A stretch of DNA of 62,192 nt from assembly GCA_964390805.1 (NCBI GenBank), contig CAYMKL010000026.1, positions 1 to 62,192 of the forward strand, given 5' to 3'. A program made the translations under genes and the position numbers. Shown here piece after piece: positions 1 through 8,309 of this stretch. The first letter of the stretch is position 1, and each line of letters starts with the position of its first letter. The stretch is from CAYMKL01 sp964390805 (GTDB taxonomy: Bacteria; Chloroflexota; Anaerolineae; VGOG01). Under the pieces are notes generated by a model. That model was not told the DNA's origin. It did no database searches and was given only the letters and a program-made list of their open reading frames with translations.

Positions 1-251
1 GTGAGAACAACACTGACTTCTCCCGTTCTCGTGTCCCAAACATGTAACGCTCACAGGGCAACCGCAAGGGTTGACGGGCTTGCGCAGCAGTTCACCATTG
101 TGGGGTAGCAGGCCAATCGCATTGGCCGTCTTTGCGCCAGAACCGCCCAATCTTGCACTGAGTTCGTCGAAGTGACCATTGGGCTCCTACCTGATTTTGG
201 CACAGGTTGCCTTATCAACTGGATTCGCTGCGCAAGCCCTTGATGTGATTC
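1..251. other. Upstream region, no gene recognised
   Basis: I recognise no gene here. On the minus strand one frame is open for most of the stretch and could be the cut end of a gene beyond the window edge, but it resembles no family I know. Around 140-170 lies AGAACCGCCC followed by TTCGTCGAAG, a loose match to the intergenic repeat family seen at 14353, 18232 and 21331. Confidence 0.3.
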
Positions 252-280
252 TTGACAAGAACCCTCGATCGTGCTATGAT
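252..280 (+). promoter_or_regulatory. Sigma-70 type promoter for the 331 gene
   Basis: TTGACA at 252-257, a 17-base spacer, then TATGAT at 275-280. This is a near-consensus housekeeping promoter about 50 bases upstream of the regulator gene and probably drives the regulator-acyltransferase pair. Confidence 0.75.
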
Positions 281-330
281 TTGTTTGGTTCTTTTAGTCT
301 TTTTGGTCTTCTCCGAGAAAGGTGTGCACC

Positions 331-1032
331 ATGAAGCTGACTGGTCGCCAAAAGGATTTTCTCAGTAAGTTCCTCGACCTGTACCGAGAGGTTGACCGTC
401 CCTTGCACTACGCGGTGCTGGCCGATAGGGTGGGAGTGACCAAGATCACCGCCTACGACATGCTGCGCCTGCTGGAAGAGCGGGGGCTGGTAGCCTCGGA
501 GTACGTGTTGCCCGAAGGGGGTGGCCCAGGCCGCTCTAGCATTGTCTTTTCTCCGACAGAGAAGGCTGTCACTGTAATGGCGCAACTGGCGGGCGGGATC
601 TGGGACGCGGCGGAGTGGGCCGGGGTCAAGGAACGCATCCTGACCGCTCTGCGGGAAGGCAGGGGCACGGACTATCAGAACCTGCTGGATGAGATCCTGC
701 TCCGCATCCCGGAGCGCAAGTCGCCCATGCTCTATGCCGCGGAGATGATCACCGCCGTCCTGCTGAACCTGCATCAGTTGAAGGAAGATGCGAAAGCGAG
801 CAGTCTGCTGGAAAACCTGCGCACTTTGGGATGGCCGAGGGAACTGGGCCTCAGCGCCCTGGCCGGCCTGACTCTGGGCCTCACCCTGGTGGAAAGGGCC
901 AACCGTCGCGTCACTACGCTGCTGCTATCCTACACGCAGAAGTACCAGGATCACCTGGCCAGGCTGAGCGCTGAGAACAAGAAAAGGCTGTCCGACTTCG
1001 CCCAGGAGGTGATGAAGATCATGGGAATATGA
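331..1032 (+). CDS. Winged-helix transcriptional regulator
   Basis: A 233-residue protein whose N-terminal third (about residues 10-65) looks like a winged helix-turn-helix of the MarR/Lrp type; the recognition-helix region is ADRVGVTKITAYDMLRLLEE. The rest is predicted to be helical and matches no ligand-binding domain I can name. A GTG lies nine bases upstream, but the ATG at 331 is better placed behind the GAGAAAGG ribosome-binding site. The gene has its own strong promoter and is followed 63 bases later by the acyltransferase-like gene, so the two probably form a unit. It may regulate lipid or envelope functions; that is a guess from the neighbour only. Confidence 0.7.
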   Translation: MKLTGRQKDFLSKFLDLYREVDRPLHYAVLADRVGVTKITAYDMLRLLEERGLVASEYVLPEGGGPGRSSIVFSPTEKAVTVMAQLAGGIWDAAEWAGVKERILTALREGRGTDYQNLLDEILLRIPERKSPMLYAAEMITAVLLNLHQLKEDAKASSLLENLRTLGWPRELGLSALAGLTLGLTLVERANRRVTTLLLSYTQKYQDHLARLSAENKKRLSDFAQEVMKIMGI

Positions 1033-1095
1033 CCTCTCTTTTTTCGGGGAATTTTTAGGTTTTTTGGTTTTCTATATTTACTAGGAGGCGAAGTG

Positions 1096-1932
1096 ATGAT
1101 TCCCAAAGTAGAAAGGATGGAAGCAAGAATCATGAGCGGAGTGCCAGGACTTGTTCAAGCAGCCTCGAGTGTGTTGGAGAAAGTTTCTCAGAGGGTTGAT
1201 GCCAGGTTGCGTTCATTGAGGTTATTGCAACGGAGCATACAGGCCCGAAGGATGTTGGATGTGGCAATAAGGGGCATTGAGGTGGAGCCCATCCCCGCCT
1301 ATTTGGGCAATGGTAAGTCTGTGATTCTAGTGAGCAATTATCCCTCGGTTTCACAAACGCTGATGGCAGTCATGAAGGTCGGCTGTCGTTTGCCCGGACG
1401 AGAGATCCGAATAAAAGCAATTGCTAGAAAAGAGGTAGCAGCGGGATCAAACGTGCTGCTAAAGGTCCTGGGGGTGGATCAACAGATCTTCCCGGCCCTT
1501 AAGGACGAGTCCGGGAAATACACCTTGGCGCCCGAAACTCTCAAAAAGATTATGGCTCACCTCAACGGCCCAGGGAACGTTTTGTGGCTTTCCATCACAG
1601 GCAACACGAGGGGCAACGGCCTGTTGGAGCGCGACTTGAGAACCGGGGCGGCGTTGTTCTCTCTCAAGAAGAAAATCCCCATCGTGCCAATGGGGCTGGT
1701 GACCACTGAAAGAGGGGGAAAAACCAGAATAGTGAGGATCAGGTTTGGGGAGCCGATAAATCCACCGGAAGTGGGGAAATTGAGCGAGTTCGAAATGGGT
1801 GATTTTTGGGTGGATATTTCGCGGTTGATAATGTGCCAGATAGCGACTCTGCTACCATCCGGACAGCGGGGAGATTTTGAGGATGTTGAGAAAAAAGAGA
1901 GAGAGGCGAAGGAGAGGTTAAACCTGCTGTAA
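1096..1932 (+). CDS. Lysophospholipid acyltransferase-like protein (degenerate)
   Basis: A 278-residue protein resembling the PlsC/LPLAT family. It has a block around SITGNTRGNGLL followed by a IPIVPMGLVT strand and a late FGEPINPPE, the order seen in PlsC-type enzymes. The canonical catalytic HX4D motif is missing: the equivalent stretch (about residues 73-78) reads NYPSVS, with no His or Asp. It may be an inactive or divergent family member. The ATG at 1096 sits seven bases after AGGAGG; a GTG at 1093 is also possible. No signal peptide is evident. It follows the 331 regulator on the same strand. Confidence 0.55.
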   Translation: MIPKVERMEARIMSGVPGLVQAASSVLEKVSQRVDARLRSLRLLQRSIQARRMLDVAIRGIEVEPIPAYLGNGKSVILVSNYPSVSQTLMAVMKVGCRLPGREIRIKAIARKEVAAGSNVLLKVLGVDQQIFPALKDESGKYTLAPETLKKIMAHLNGPGNVLWLSITGNTRGNGLLERDLRTGAALFSLKKKIPIVPMGLVTTERGGKTRIVRIRFGEPINPPEVGKLSEFEMGDFWVDISRLIMCQIATLLPSGQRGDFEDVEKKEREAKERLNLL

Positions 1933-1990
1933 ACGTCCTTTTGCTTTAGAGAAGGAGACGTGCTGCACATTCGTTATCCCTCTGGCCCGC

Positions 1991-2018
1991 TTGACAACAG
2001 AGGCCGAAGCGATATAAT
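1991..2018 (+). promoter_or_regulatory. Sigma-70 type promoter for the MBL hydrolase
   Basis: TTGACA at 1991-1996, a 16-base spacer, TATAAT at 2013-2018. The downstream start codon at 2066 has a GGGAGGAGA ribosome-binding site. Confidence 0.7.
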
Positions 2019-2065
2019 AGGGTCACGCCAATACCAGTGATCACTGATTATATCGGGAGGAGAGT

Positions 2066-2686
2066 TTGATAGTAAAGATGCTACACGTCGGCCCACTCCA
2101 GACCAACTGCTACATCGCGGGCTGCGAGGAGACGAAAGAGGGAGCCATCATTGATCCCGGCGGAGACGCAAAGGCCATCCTGGCCGAGGTGGAACGGCTG
2201 GGCCTGAAGATCAAATACGTCATCAACACCCACGGCCATTTCGACCACACCCTGGCCAACAAGGAGGTGGTGAAAGCCACGGAAGCATCCCTGGCCATTC
2301 ACTCCGCCGACGCACCCATGTTGACCAAAGGGGGCGGAGCCCTCTTTTTCGGAATCGTAGGCAAGGGCAGCCCCCCGGTTGATACGATCTTGGACGAAGG
2401 CCAGGTGCTGACCCTGGGCAAGATCGAGTTCACGATTCTGCACACACCGGGCCACTCGTCGGGCAGCATCTGCCTCTACAGCGAAGAGGAAGGCGTGCTG
2501 TTCGATGGCGACGTCCTGTTCAACATGGGCATGGGGCGCTATGACCTACCTGGTGGCGACTACCGTGTCCTGATGGCCTCCATCCAGAGGCTGCTGGCCT
2601 TGCCCGATGAAACGACGGTCTATCCCGGCCACGGCCCGGCTACCACCATCGGACGCGAGCGGCGTAGCAATCCCTTCCTCTCGTAG
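2066..2686 (+). CDS. MBL-fold hydrolase, glyoxalase II-like
   Basis: A 206-residue metallo-beta-lactamase-fold protein of the short hydroxyacylglutathione-hydrolase-like family. The metal-binding motif THGHFDHT lies at about residues 55-62, with the further ligands in HTPGHSSGS (about 125), FDGDVLF (about 146) and YPGHGP (near 190). Length matches standalone bacterial members without the long C-terminal helical domain of true glyoxalase II, so the thioester or lactone substrate is unknown. The start is TTG at 2066, directly behind GGGAGG; an in-frame ATG at 2078 is the alternative. It is monocistronic: it has its own promoter and converges on the minus-strand carboxylase genes. Confidence 0.85.
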   Translation: MIVKMLHVGPLQTNCYIAGCEETKEGAIIDPGGDAKAILAEVERLGLKIKYVINTHGHFDHTLANKEVVKATEASLAIHSADAPMLTKGGGALFFGIVGKGSPPVDTILDEGQVLTLGKIEFTILHTPGHSSGSICLYSEEEGVLFDGDVLFNMGMGRYDLPGGDYRVLMASIQRLLALPDETTVYPGHGPATTIGRERRSNPFLS

Positions 2687-2708
2687 CAACGAGGCAGTAA
2701 AGCCAAGC

Positions 2709-2730
2709 GGGCGCTCCTAACAGAGCGCCC
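2709..2730. terminator. Hairpin between convergent genes
   Basis: GGGCGCTC and GAGCGCCC form an 8-bp GC-rich stem around a 6-base loop. It lies between the stop at 2686 (plus) and the stop at 2761 (minus), with only a weak T-rich run after it. It could serve as a bidirectional terminator. Confidence 0.65.
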
Positions 2731-2760
2731 ACTGTCTTGTTGGACTATGGCACCGCTAGA

Positions 2761-3252
2761 TTATTCGATCTCTACCAGCACCTGATCCTTCTCTACGTCG
2801 TCGCCCGGCTTCACGTGCACCGCCCGCACGGTGCCGCTCTGGTGGGCGTGGAGTTCGTTCTCCATCTTCATCGCCTCCAGCACGCAGACCGGGTCTCCCT
2901 CTGCGACTTTCTGGCCCGGCTCCACCATCACGCGGATGATCTTGCCCGGCATAATCGCCAGCACTGCACCGGCTTCGGCCTCGGTTACGGGAGGTGCAGC
3001 GGGGCCAGGCGCTACGGGCAAGGGAGCCACGGGCGTCACCGCCAGGCCGCTGACCTGCACCGTGTAGGGCTCCCCGCTCACAGTGGCCGTCTCTCCCTCC
3101 AGTGCGACGTCGTAGGCTATGCCGTCCACCAATACTGTGCCTTCATCCGTGACCTCCACGGCGAAGGGACGACCGTTGACGGTGATGGTGTCGCCCTCGA
3201 CTAGCACAGGGTACTCAATGCCCTCTAACGTCAGGGTGAGTTCTTGCTTCAC
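2761..3252 (-). CDS. Biotin carboxyl carrier protein (1.3S-like subunit)
   Basis: A 163-residue protein with a C-terminal biotinyl domain; the biotin-accepting Lys is about residue 129 in EAMKMEN. An Ala/Pro-rich linker (about residues 75-95) precedes it. The N-terminal 70 residues have repeated V-E-G beta-strand patterns typical of the carrier subunit of transcarboxylases and decarboxylases. The GTG start at 3252 is chosen because GAGGAGAG lies just upstream and the homologous sequence begins there; the open frame extends further but looks non-coding. It is the last gene of the minus-strand carboxyltransferase cluster and would carry CO2 between the 12S- and 5S-like subunits. Confidence 0.88.
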   Translation of the reverse strand: MKQELTLTLEGIEYPVLVEGDTITVNGRPFAVEVTDEGTVLVDGIAYDVALEGETATVSGEPYTVQVSGLAVTPVAPLPVAPGPAAPPVTEAEAGAVLAIMPGKIIRVMVEPGQKVAEGDPVCVLEAMKMENELHAHQSGTVRAVHVKPGDDVEKDQVLVEIE

Positions 3253-3366
3253 TTTGCTCTCTCCTCGGTCAAGAGACCAGACATCTCTAGCACCCGCTCG
3301 GCGCAGGTATGAGCTTCCCGGGCCAACCGAACATCCACAACTCGAAACTCGCAACCCGAAACTCGT

Positions 3367-4890
3367 TTACCGCCTCCCTCCTGCGCCGTCAATCAATCCC
3401 GTCCAGCGGCCTGTCCCCGGCCGCCAGGCAGTCTTCCACGGTGAAACCGCTGGGCCAGCAGGTGTGGTCCTGGCAGCGGCCTGTTCCTCCAATCGCTTGA
3501 GCAGCAGCCCAGTGATAGCTGCCACCACCGACTCCTTCCCGTCACCCCCTCTCGCACGTCGCTCCAAGAAGAGCCTAGCCACCTGCGGGAACAGGGCATA
3601 GGAGATAACGTCCTCCTCGCTCCGCGCCAGGTCGCCCAGAAGCGCAGCGACCTCCTCTCGCGCTTTCTCCATCCCGGGCGGGATCAGGTCGGCCGGGCGG
3701 CAGTCAATAGGCTCCTCGTCGCCGATGGCCAGCTTTTTCACCTCAGGGTCAATGGGGGCCGGCGGGCGGCCGTAGTAGCCTCGGACGTATTGCCGCACCT
3801 CCTCCGGGATGATCTTGTACCGCTCCCCCAGCACCACGTTGAGGGTGGCCTGGGTGCCGACGATCTGGCTGGAGGGAGTTACCAGCGGTGGGTAGCCAAG
3901 CTCTGCCCTCACGCGGGGGACTTCTGCCAGTACCTCCTCGTACTTGTCCTCGGCGTTCTGCCCCCGCAACTGGGAGACCAGATTGGAAAGCATGCCACCA
4001 GGGATCTGATACTGCAACACTCGCACATCCACCCCGAACATGCCGCTCTCGAAGCGGGCGTACTTGCGGCGTACCCTGGCGAAGTAGGCGGCGATCTCGG
4101 CCAGCAGCCTCAGATTCAGTCCTGTATCTCGCTCCGTCCCCTGCAGCATGGAAACGATGGACTCGGTGGGGGGATGGGAGGTGGTGAGGGAGAGAGATGA
4201 GATGGCGGTATCCACGATGTCTACTCCCGCCTCGACTGCTTTCAGATGAGCGGTGGTGGCCATGCCGCTGGTGGAGTGGGAGTGGAGGTGAATGGGCAGG
4301 TCGAACTCCTCCTTTAGGCGGCGGACCAATTCATAGGCCGCGTAGGGGGTGATCAGCCCGGCCATGTCCTTGATGCAGATGGAGTCGGCCCCCATGTCGG
4401 CCAGTTGGCGAGCCACGCCCACGAAGTAGTCAATGCTATAGGGCGGGCCAATGGTATAGGAGATGGAAGCTTGAACGTGGCCCCCCTCCCGCTTGACGAC
4501 CTCCATCGCCCGGCGCATATTGCGCACGTCGTTGAGAGCGTCGAAGATGCGGAAGACGTCTATGCCATTGGCGTGGGCGTGAACGACGAATCGCTCCAAC
4601 ACATCGTCCGGGTAGTGATGGTAGCCTACCACATTCTGGCCCCGCAGCAGCATCAGGAAGGGGGTATTGGGCATTCGCTCTTTGAGACGGCGGATGCGGT
4701 CCCAGGGATTCTCGCCCAGGAATCGCATGGCGGAGTCGAAGGTCGCGCCGCCCCACATCTCCACCGCCCAGTAGCCCACCTGGTCTATTTTCTCGACGAT
4801 GGGCAGCATGTCGTCGGTGCGCATGCGGGTGGCTAACAGGGATTGGTGGCCGTCGCGGAGCATTAGGTCGCAGATTTTTAGTGGGTTCAT
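3367..4890 (-). CDS. Carboxyltransferase 5S-like subunit (oxaloacetate decarboxylase alpha / PycB family)
   Basis: A 507-residue protein starting MNPLKICDLMLRDGHQSLL. The family hallmark LRDGHQS is at residues 11-17, the CIKDMAG segment carries the Lys that is carboxylated in relatives, and LHSHSTSG (about 199-206) supplies metal-binding His residues. The PYC_OADA-type C-terminal domain follows. Relatives transfer carboxyl groups between biotin and pyruvate/oxaloacetate. There is no biotinyl domain in this polypeptide; the carrier is the separate gene at 2761. The ATG at 4890 is preceded by GGAGGAA; the open frame upstream of it runs into an intergenic hairpin repeat. The C-terminal 35 residues are low-complexity and may be a linker. 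Confidence 0.88.
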   Translation of the reverse strand: MNPLKICDLMLRDGHQSLLATRMRTDDMLPIVEKIDQVGYWAVEMWGGATFDSAMRFLGENPWDRIRRLKERMPNTPFLMLLRGQNVVGYHHYPDDVLERFVVHAHANGIDVFRIFDALNDVRNMRRAMEVVKREGGHVQASISYTIGPPYSIDYFVGVARQLADMGADSICIKDMAGLITPYAAYELVRRLKEEFDLPIHLHSHSTSGMATTAHLKAVEAGVDIVDTAISSLSLTTSHPPTESIVSMLQGTERDTGLNLRLLAEIAAYFARVRRKYARFESGMFGVDVRVLQYQIPGGMLSNLVSQLRGQNAEDKYEEVLAEVPRVRAELGYPPLVTPSSQIVGTQATLNVVLGERYKIIPEEVRQYVRGYYGRPPAPIDPEVKKLAIGDEEPIDCRPADLIPPGMEKAREEVAALLGDLARSEEDVISYALFPQVARLFLERRARGGDGKESVVAAITGLLLKRLEEQAAARTTPAGPAVSPWKTAWRPGTGRWTGLIDGAGGRR

Positions 4891-4900
4891 ATTTCCTCCA

Positions 4901-5044
4901 GAACACGGATTGGCAGGATTATCTGATCTATCCGTTCTATCCGCCAATCCTGCCGATCCGTGTTCTACTAGTTGATCATACAGTCTCCAGAACACGGATT
5001 CGCGGGATTATCTGATTCATCCGCCAATCCTGCCAATCCGTGTT
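4901..5044. repeat. Two tandem inverted repeats with ACACGGAT ends
   Basis: Copy one is 4901-4965 and copy two about 4989-5044. Each begins AACACGGATT and ends with its complement AATCCGTGTT or ATCCGTGTT, with a TCTGAT centre, so each can fold into a long hairpin. The second copy overlaps the stop codon of the cupin gene. They separate two genes of the carboxyltransferase cluster and could act as processing or termination signals. Confidence 0.8.
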
Positions 5045-5360
5045 ATTCCGCAAACAAATCCCGCGCCTTGAACATCAACACCAGAGCCCCCTGCTCCGAT
5101 CGGGAGCGGTGCTTCTCACCGGCCAGAACTGCCAGGCTCTCCATCGGGCCCAACGTGACGCTGGTACCGTCGGCGTAGTCTATGGCCATCTCCCCCTCCA
5201 GCACCAGATACATCTCGTCTTTGGGATGCTGATGAAAGAGGTAGGTGCCCACAATGCGGACCAGATAGGCGCAGTAATCGTCCACTTGTCCAATTACGAG
5301 GTGCTTGAACGGGTCGCTTAACCTGGACGCCACTTCGCTAATTCTCGTTTTTCTCTCCAT
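5043..5360 (-). CDS. Small cupin-domain protein
   Basis: A 105-residue single-domain cupin. The metal-site pattern is visible as HQHPKDEMYLVLEGEM (His, His and Glu with the G spacing of cupin motif 1), followed by a second strand motif near AGEKHRS. Start ATG at 5360 with GGAGGAG upstream. It sits between the 12S-like and 5S-like subunit genes, 46 bases after the former, so it is probably co-transcribed. Small cupins can be isomerases, sensors or metal-binding accessories, and nothing here decides which. Its placement inside a carboxylase cluster suggests a role in the same pathway. Confidence 0.75.
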   Translation of the reverse strand: MERKTRISEVASRLSDPFKHLVIGQVDDYCAYLVRIVGTYLFHQHPKDEMYLVLEGEMAIDYADGTSVTLGPMESLAVLAGEKHRSRSEQGALVLMFKARDLFAE

Positions 5361-5406
5361 GGTGCTCCTCCGGACTGCTGGGTTGCCTGTGACTTGTGAC
5401 CTGCAA

Positions 5407-6957
5407 CTACAACGGTATATTCCCATGCTTCTTCGGCGGGTTCGTGTCCCGCTTGTCCTGCAAGAACTTCAGCGCCTCAATGAGACGGGGCCGGGTCTCC
5501 TGGGGCTCAATCACGTCGTCCACATAGCCTCGGGCGGCGGCGATGTAGGGGTTGGCGAACTGCTCCCGATACTCTTCCACCAGCAGTTCCCGCTCCGCAT
5601 CGGGATCCTCGGCGGCAGCGATTTCCTTGCGGAAGATGATGTTGACTGCCCCATCCGGCCCCATCACCGCGATCTCTGCCGTGGGCCAGGCGTAGGAGAT
5701 GTCACCCCGGGTGTGTTTGGAGCTCATCACGTCGTAGGCGCCGCCGTAGGCCTTGCGGGTGATGATGGTGATCTTTGGGACAGTGGCCTCGCAGTAGGCA
5801 TAGAGCAGTTTGGCTCCATTGAGGATGATCCCGCCGTGCTCCTGCTCCACCCCCGGCAGGAAGCCGGGCACGTCCACGAAGGTGACCAGAGGGATGTTGA
5901 AAGCATCGCAGAAGCGGATGAAGCGGGCGCCTTTTCGAGAGGCGTCAATGTCCAAAACCCCGGCCAGGATCATCGGCTGCTGGGCGATGATGCCCACGCT
6001 GAAGCCACCTAGTCGGGCGAACCCCACGATGATGTTCTGCGCCCAGTGCTCGTGTACCTCCAGGAACTGGCCGTCGTCCACCACGTGGCGGATGACGTCT
6101 TTCATATCGTAGGCTCTGGTCGGGCTGTCGGGGATAATGGTCTTCAGTTCCTCGTCCATCCGATCCTCCGGGTCGGCAGTGGGGACAAAGGGCGGATCCT
6201 CCAGGTTGTTCTGGGGAATATAGCTGAGCAATTGGCGAGTGAGGGCCAGGCAGTGCTCCTCGTTCTCGGCGGCAAAGTGGGCCACTCCGCTCTTGGAGGC
6301 GTGGGTCATGGCCCCGCCCAGCTCCTCGAAGGTCACTTCCTCGCGGGTGACAGCTCGAACGACGTCAGGGCCAGTGATGAACATGTGACTGGTGTCCTTG
6401 GTCATCAGCACGAAGTCGGTCATGGCCGGGGAGTAGACGGCGCCGCCGGCACAGGGCCCCATGATGGCGGAGATCTGGGGGATGGCGCCGGAGGCCAGGA
6501 CGTTGCGCAGGAAGATGTAGGCGTAGCCAGCCAGGGAGACTACCCCCTCCTGGATGCGAGCGCCGCCGGAGTCGTTGAGACCGATGACGGGCGCGCCGCT
6601 CTTCATCGCCAAATCCATGATCTTGCACACCTTCTCGGCGTGCACCTCGGAGAGGCTGCCTCCGAAGACGGTGAAGTCCTGGGAGAAGACGTAGACCCGG
6701 CGGCCGTTGATAGTGCCCCAGCCAGTGATCACGCTATCGCCCAGGTACTTTCTCTCCTCCATTCCGAAGCCGACGGCGCGGTGCACGGCGAACATATCCA
6801 GTTCGCGGAAGGAACCGGGGTCAAGCAGTTTTTCCACCCGCTCGCGGGCGGTCATCTTGCCCCTGGCGTGCTGGCGGTCAATGCGCTCCTGTCCGCCGCC
6901 CAAACGGGCCTGCTCCCGCATCTGGTGCAGTTGCTCGATCTTGTGATCAATGCTCAT
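5407..6957 (-). CDS. Acyl-CoA carboxyltransferase subunit (12S / MmdA / PccB family)
   Basis: A 516-residue protein with the two-crotonase-fold architecture of propionyl/methylmalonyl-CoA carboxyltransferases. The oxyanion-hole glycines are visible in SGGARIQEG and in the acyl-CoA region GPCAGGAVYSPA; the C-terminal half has the matching GGAYDVMSSK. It would transfer a carboxyl group between biotin and a short acyl-CoA. Together with the 5S-like and carrier genes it forms a set like propionibacterial methylmalonyl-CoA:pyruvate transcarboxylase. No biotin carboxylase and no membrane sodium-pump subunit lie in the window. The ATG at 6957 has GGGAGG upstream. It is the first gene of the cluster. 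Confidence 0.88.
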   Translation of the reverse strand: MSIDHKIEQLHQMREQARLGGGQERIDRQHARGKMTARERVEKLLDPGSFRELDMFAVHRAVGFGMEERKYLGDSVITGWGTINGRRVYVFSQDFTVFGGSLSEVHAEKVCKIMDLAMKSGAPVIGLNDSGGARIQEGVVSLAGYAYIFLRNVLASGAIPQISAIMGPCAGGAVYSPAMTDFVLMTKDTSHMFITGPDVVRAVTREEVTFEELGGAMTHASKSGVAHFAAENEEHCLALTRQLLSYIPQNNLEDPPFVPTADPEDRMDEELKTIIPDSPTRAYDMKDVIRHVVDDGQFLEVHEHWAQNIIVGFARLGGFSVGIIAQQPMILAGVLDIDASRKGARFIRFCDAFNIPLVTFVDVPGFLPGVEQEHGGIILNGAKLLYAYCEATVPKITIITRKAYGGAYDVMSSKHTRGDISYAWPTAEIAVMGPDGAVNIIFRKEIAAAEDPDAERELLVEEYREQFANPYIAAARGYVDDVIEPQETRPRLIEALKFLQDKRDTNPPKKHGNIPL

Positions 6958-7050
6958 GGCTTGCCTCCCTAAGAGATAGTGCTCATATCCCTGCCTGGCT
7001 TCCTGGACATCGGTCTCTCGCCTTTCCCTACAGAGAAAGCGATACCCCAT

Positions 7051-7533
7051 TTAGCCAAGATCGGCCAATGACTTGGCCCATTCCCACATCGGCCCCGGTG
7101 AATTCATGGAAACGTACTTTTGAAAGAGACGGATACTCTCCCGCCTGAGTAGTTCGACAATGTTAAGTTTAGACCTCCGAGGTCTCCAATGGGTGATTGC
7201 ACCCGTCGAAATGCCTGCAAAAGCTACGATTTCGCCATCCTAGAGCTGTTTCACAGACCTCGGAGGTCTGACGCGGGCGAAGTTAACATTGTCAAGGTAG
7301 TCCCCCTTCGATGTTCGGCAATTGGTATTCGGGGAAATCCTCTCGGCATGTATCAAGAAGCGCTGTTCCCTTCTCTCCGCCGTAGTCGCACTGGAAATGA
7401 CTTCCCCATCGAGCACAACCAGAGCTGCGATGGGAAACTCACCTTGCTCAAGAGCGCTTTCAGCCAACTCCAGGATCCGGCGCATGTAGTATTCAGGTGT
7501 CCATTCTATTCCATGTTTGACCAGATGCTGCAT
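7051..7533 (-). pseudogene. Nucleoside/cytidine deaminase, interrupted
   Basis: The N-terminal part (7533 downward) has deaminase features: a helix, then FPIAALVVLDGEVI and the zinc/proton-shuttle motif HAE. After HAE the frame becomes meaningless. The C-terminal part reappears at 7155-7051 as LLRRESIRLFQKYV...PMWEWAKSL and a proper stop, matching the tail of this family. The central zinc-binding PCxxC region is gone, replaced in part by a 138-bp palindrome-rich element. The gene is therefore dead. Confidence 0.7.
7156..7293. repeat. 138-bp inverted-repeat element inside the deaminase gene
   Basis: The ends are GACAATGTTAA (7156-7166) and its exact complement TTAACATTGTC (7283-7293). Inside each end is a 15-base palindrome, AGACCTCCGAGGTCT at 7171 and AGACCTCGGAGGTCT at 7255. 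The structure is MITE-like; it has no coding capacity and no target-site duplication that I could identify. Confidence 0.7.
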
Positions 7534-7546
7534 AGCGCCACCGCCA

Positions 7547-7873
7547 TTACGCTCCCCGCCGAAACCCAAGATAACGTGGAACACGCTCGCAGTATCGCGC
7601 ATAATTCTCGCCATGTTGGTCGAATAAATGCTCTTCTTCTGTGAGTACCATCAGATGAGCGATAGCGCCGTATAGGATCACCCAACCCAGAGCATACCAC
7701 GACGGCCATTGCACGGCTGACCCAATGACCAGTAGAGAACCGCCCACTATCTGAGGATTCCTTGTCACGCGATACGGGCCGGTCTCAACCAACGCTCTGA
7801 CTTCCAGCCCAAACGCTCGCAGCAGTCCGAACCAGAACATCGTGATGAAGGCCAAGACCAGACCAACCGCTTG
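7547..7873 (-). pseudogene. Isoprenylcysteine/phospholipid methyltransferase-family fragment
   Basis: About 105 residues that match only the C-terminal half of the ICMT/PEMT-type membrane methyltransferases: GPYRVTRNPQIVGG is the conserved substrate/SAM region, followed by hydrophobic helices and EEEHLFDQHGENYARYC. The N-terminal membrane helices are missing, and an in-frame stop lies just upstream at the junction with the 7864 gene. It seems to be a remnant left by a deletion. Confidence 0.65.
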
Positions 7874-8244
7874 TATTCAAACTGAATGTCGGCCGCCTCC
7901 GTGCCAGGGTTGTAGGCCACGCCCCCGCCAATGTCCCGCACTGTGATCGTGACATGCCGGACCGCAGCCGACGCAAACAGAGCCAGATGCTTGTCAACTT
8001 CTTCCTCCATGCCTGCGCCGGAACACAACACTTCCAGTCTAATCAAGCCTAAAGCGCGCTCTCTATCGCCATCGAGGATAGCTGACAGGTATTGTTCAGC
8101 TACTCCCTTGGTTGAGCGATCTTCAGGCGAGGCCACATCGGTAAGGAGGATGACGAATGTGACGAGCACGGTGCTGATCAGCAATACACCCAGGGTCACA
8201 AATAGAATCTTCTTCTTGGCAGTTGCCGTTCGACCAGGCCTCAT
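7864..8244 (-). pseudogene. Membrane-anchored NTF2/DUF4878-like protein, C-terminus lost
   Basis: It begins with a basic N-terminus and one membrane helix (about residues 12-33), followed by an extracytoplasmic domain beginning GVAEQYLSAILDGDRERAL, the pattern of lipoprotein-like NTF2 folds (DUF4878 type). After about residue 127 (IQFEYKR) the sequence runs into the methyltransferase fragment in another frame and stops at 7765. The fold lacks its last strands. I place the break near 7864. Confidence 0.55.
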
Positions 8245-8309
8245 GATTTGTCACATGCGACTCAACGCACCGCTCCCCGCATCAACTCCTGCCCATTTGG
8301 GGGCCGCTA

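Noticed and set aside
6046..6972. 308-residue open frame on the plus strand opposite the 12S-like gene
   Set aside because: It is antisense to a clearly conserved gene, has no ribosome-binding site and its composition is that of a GC-rich shadow frame.
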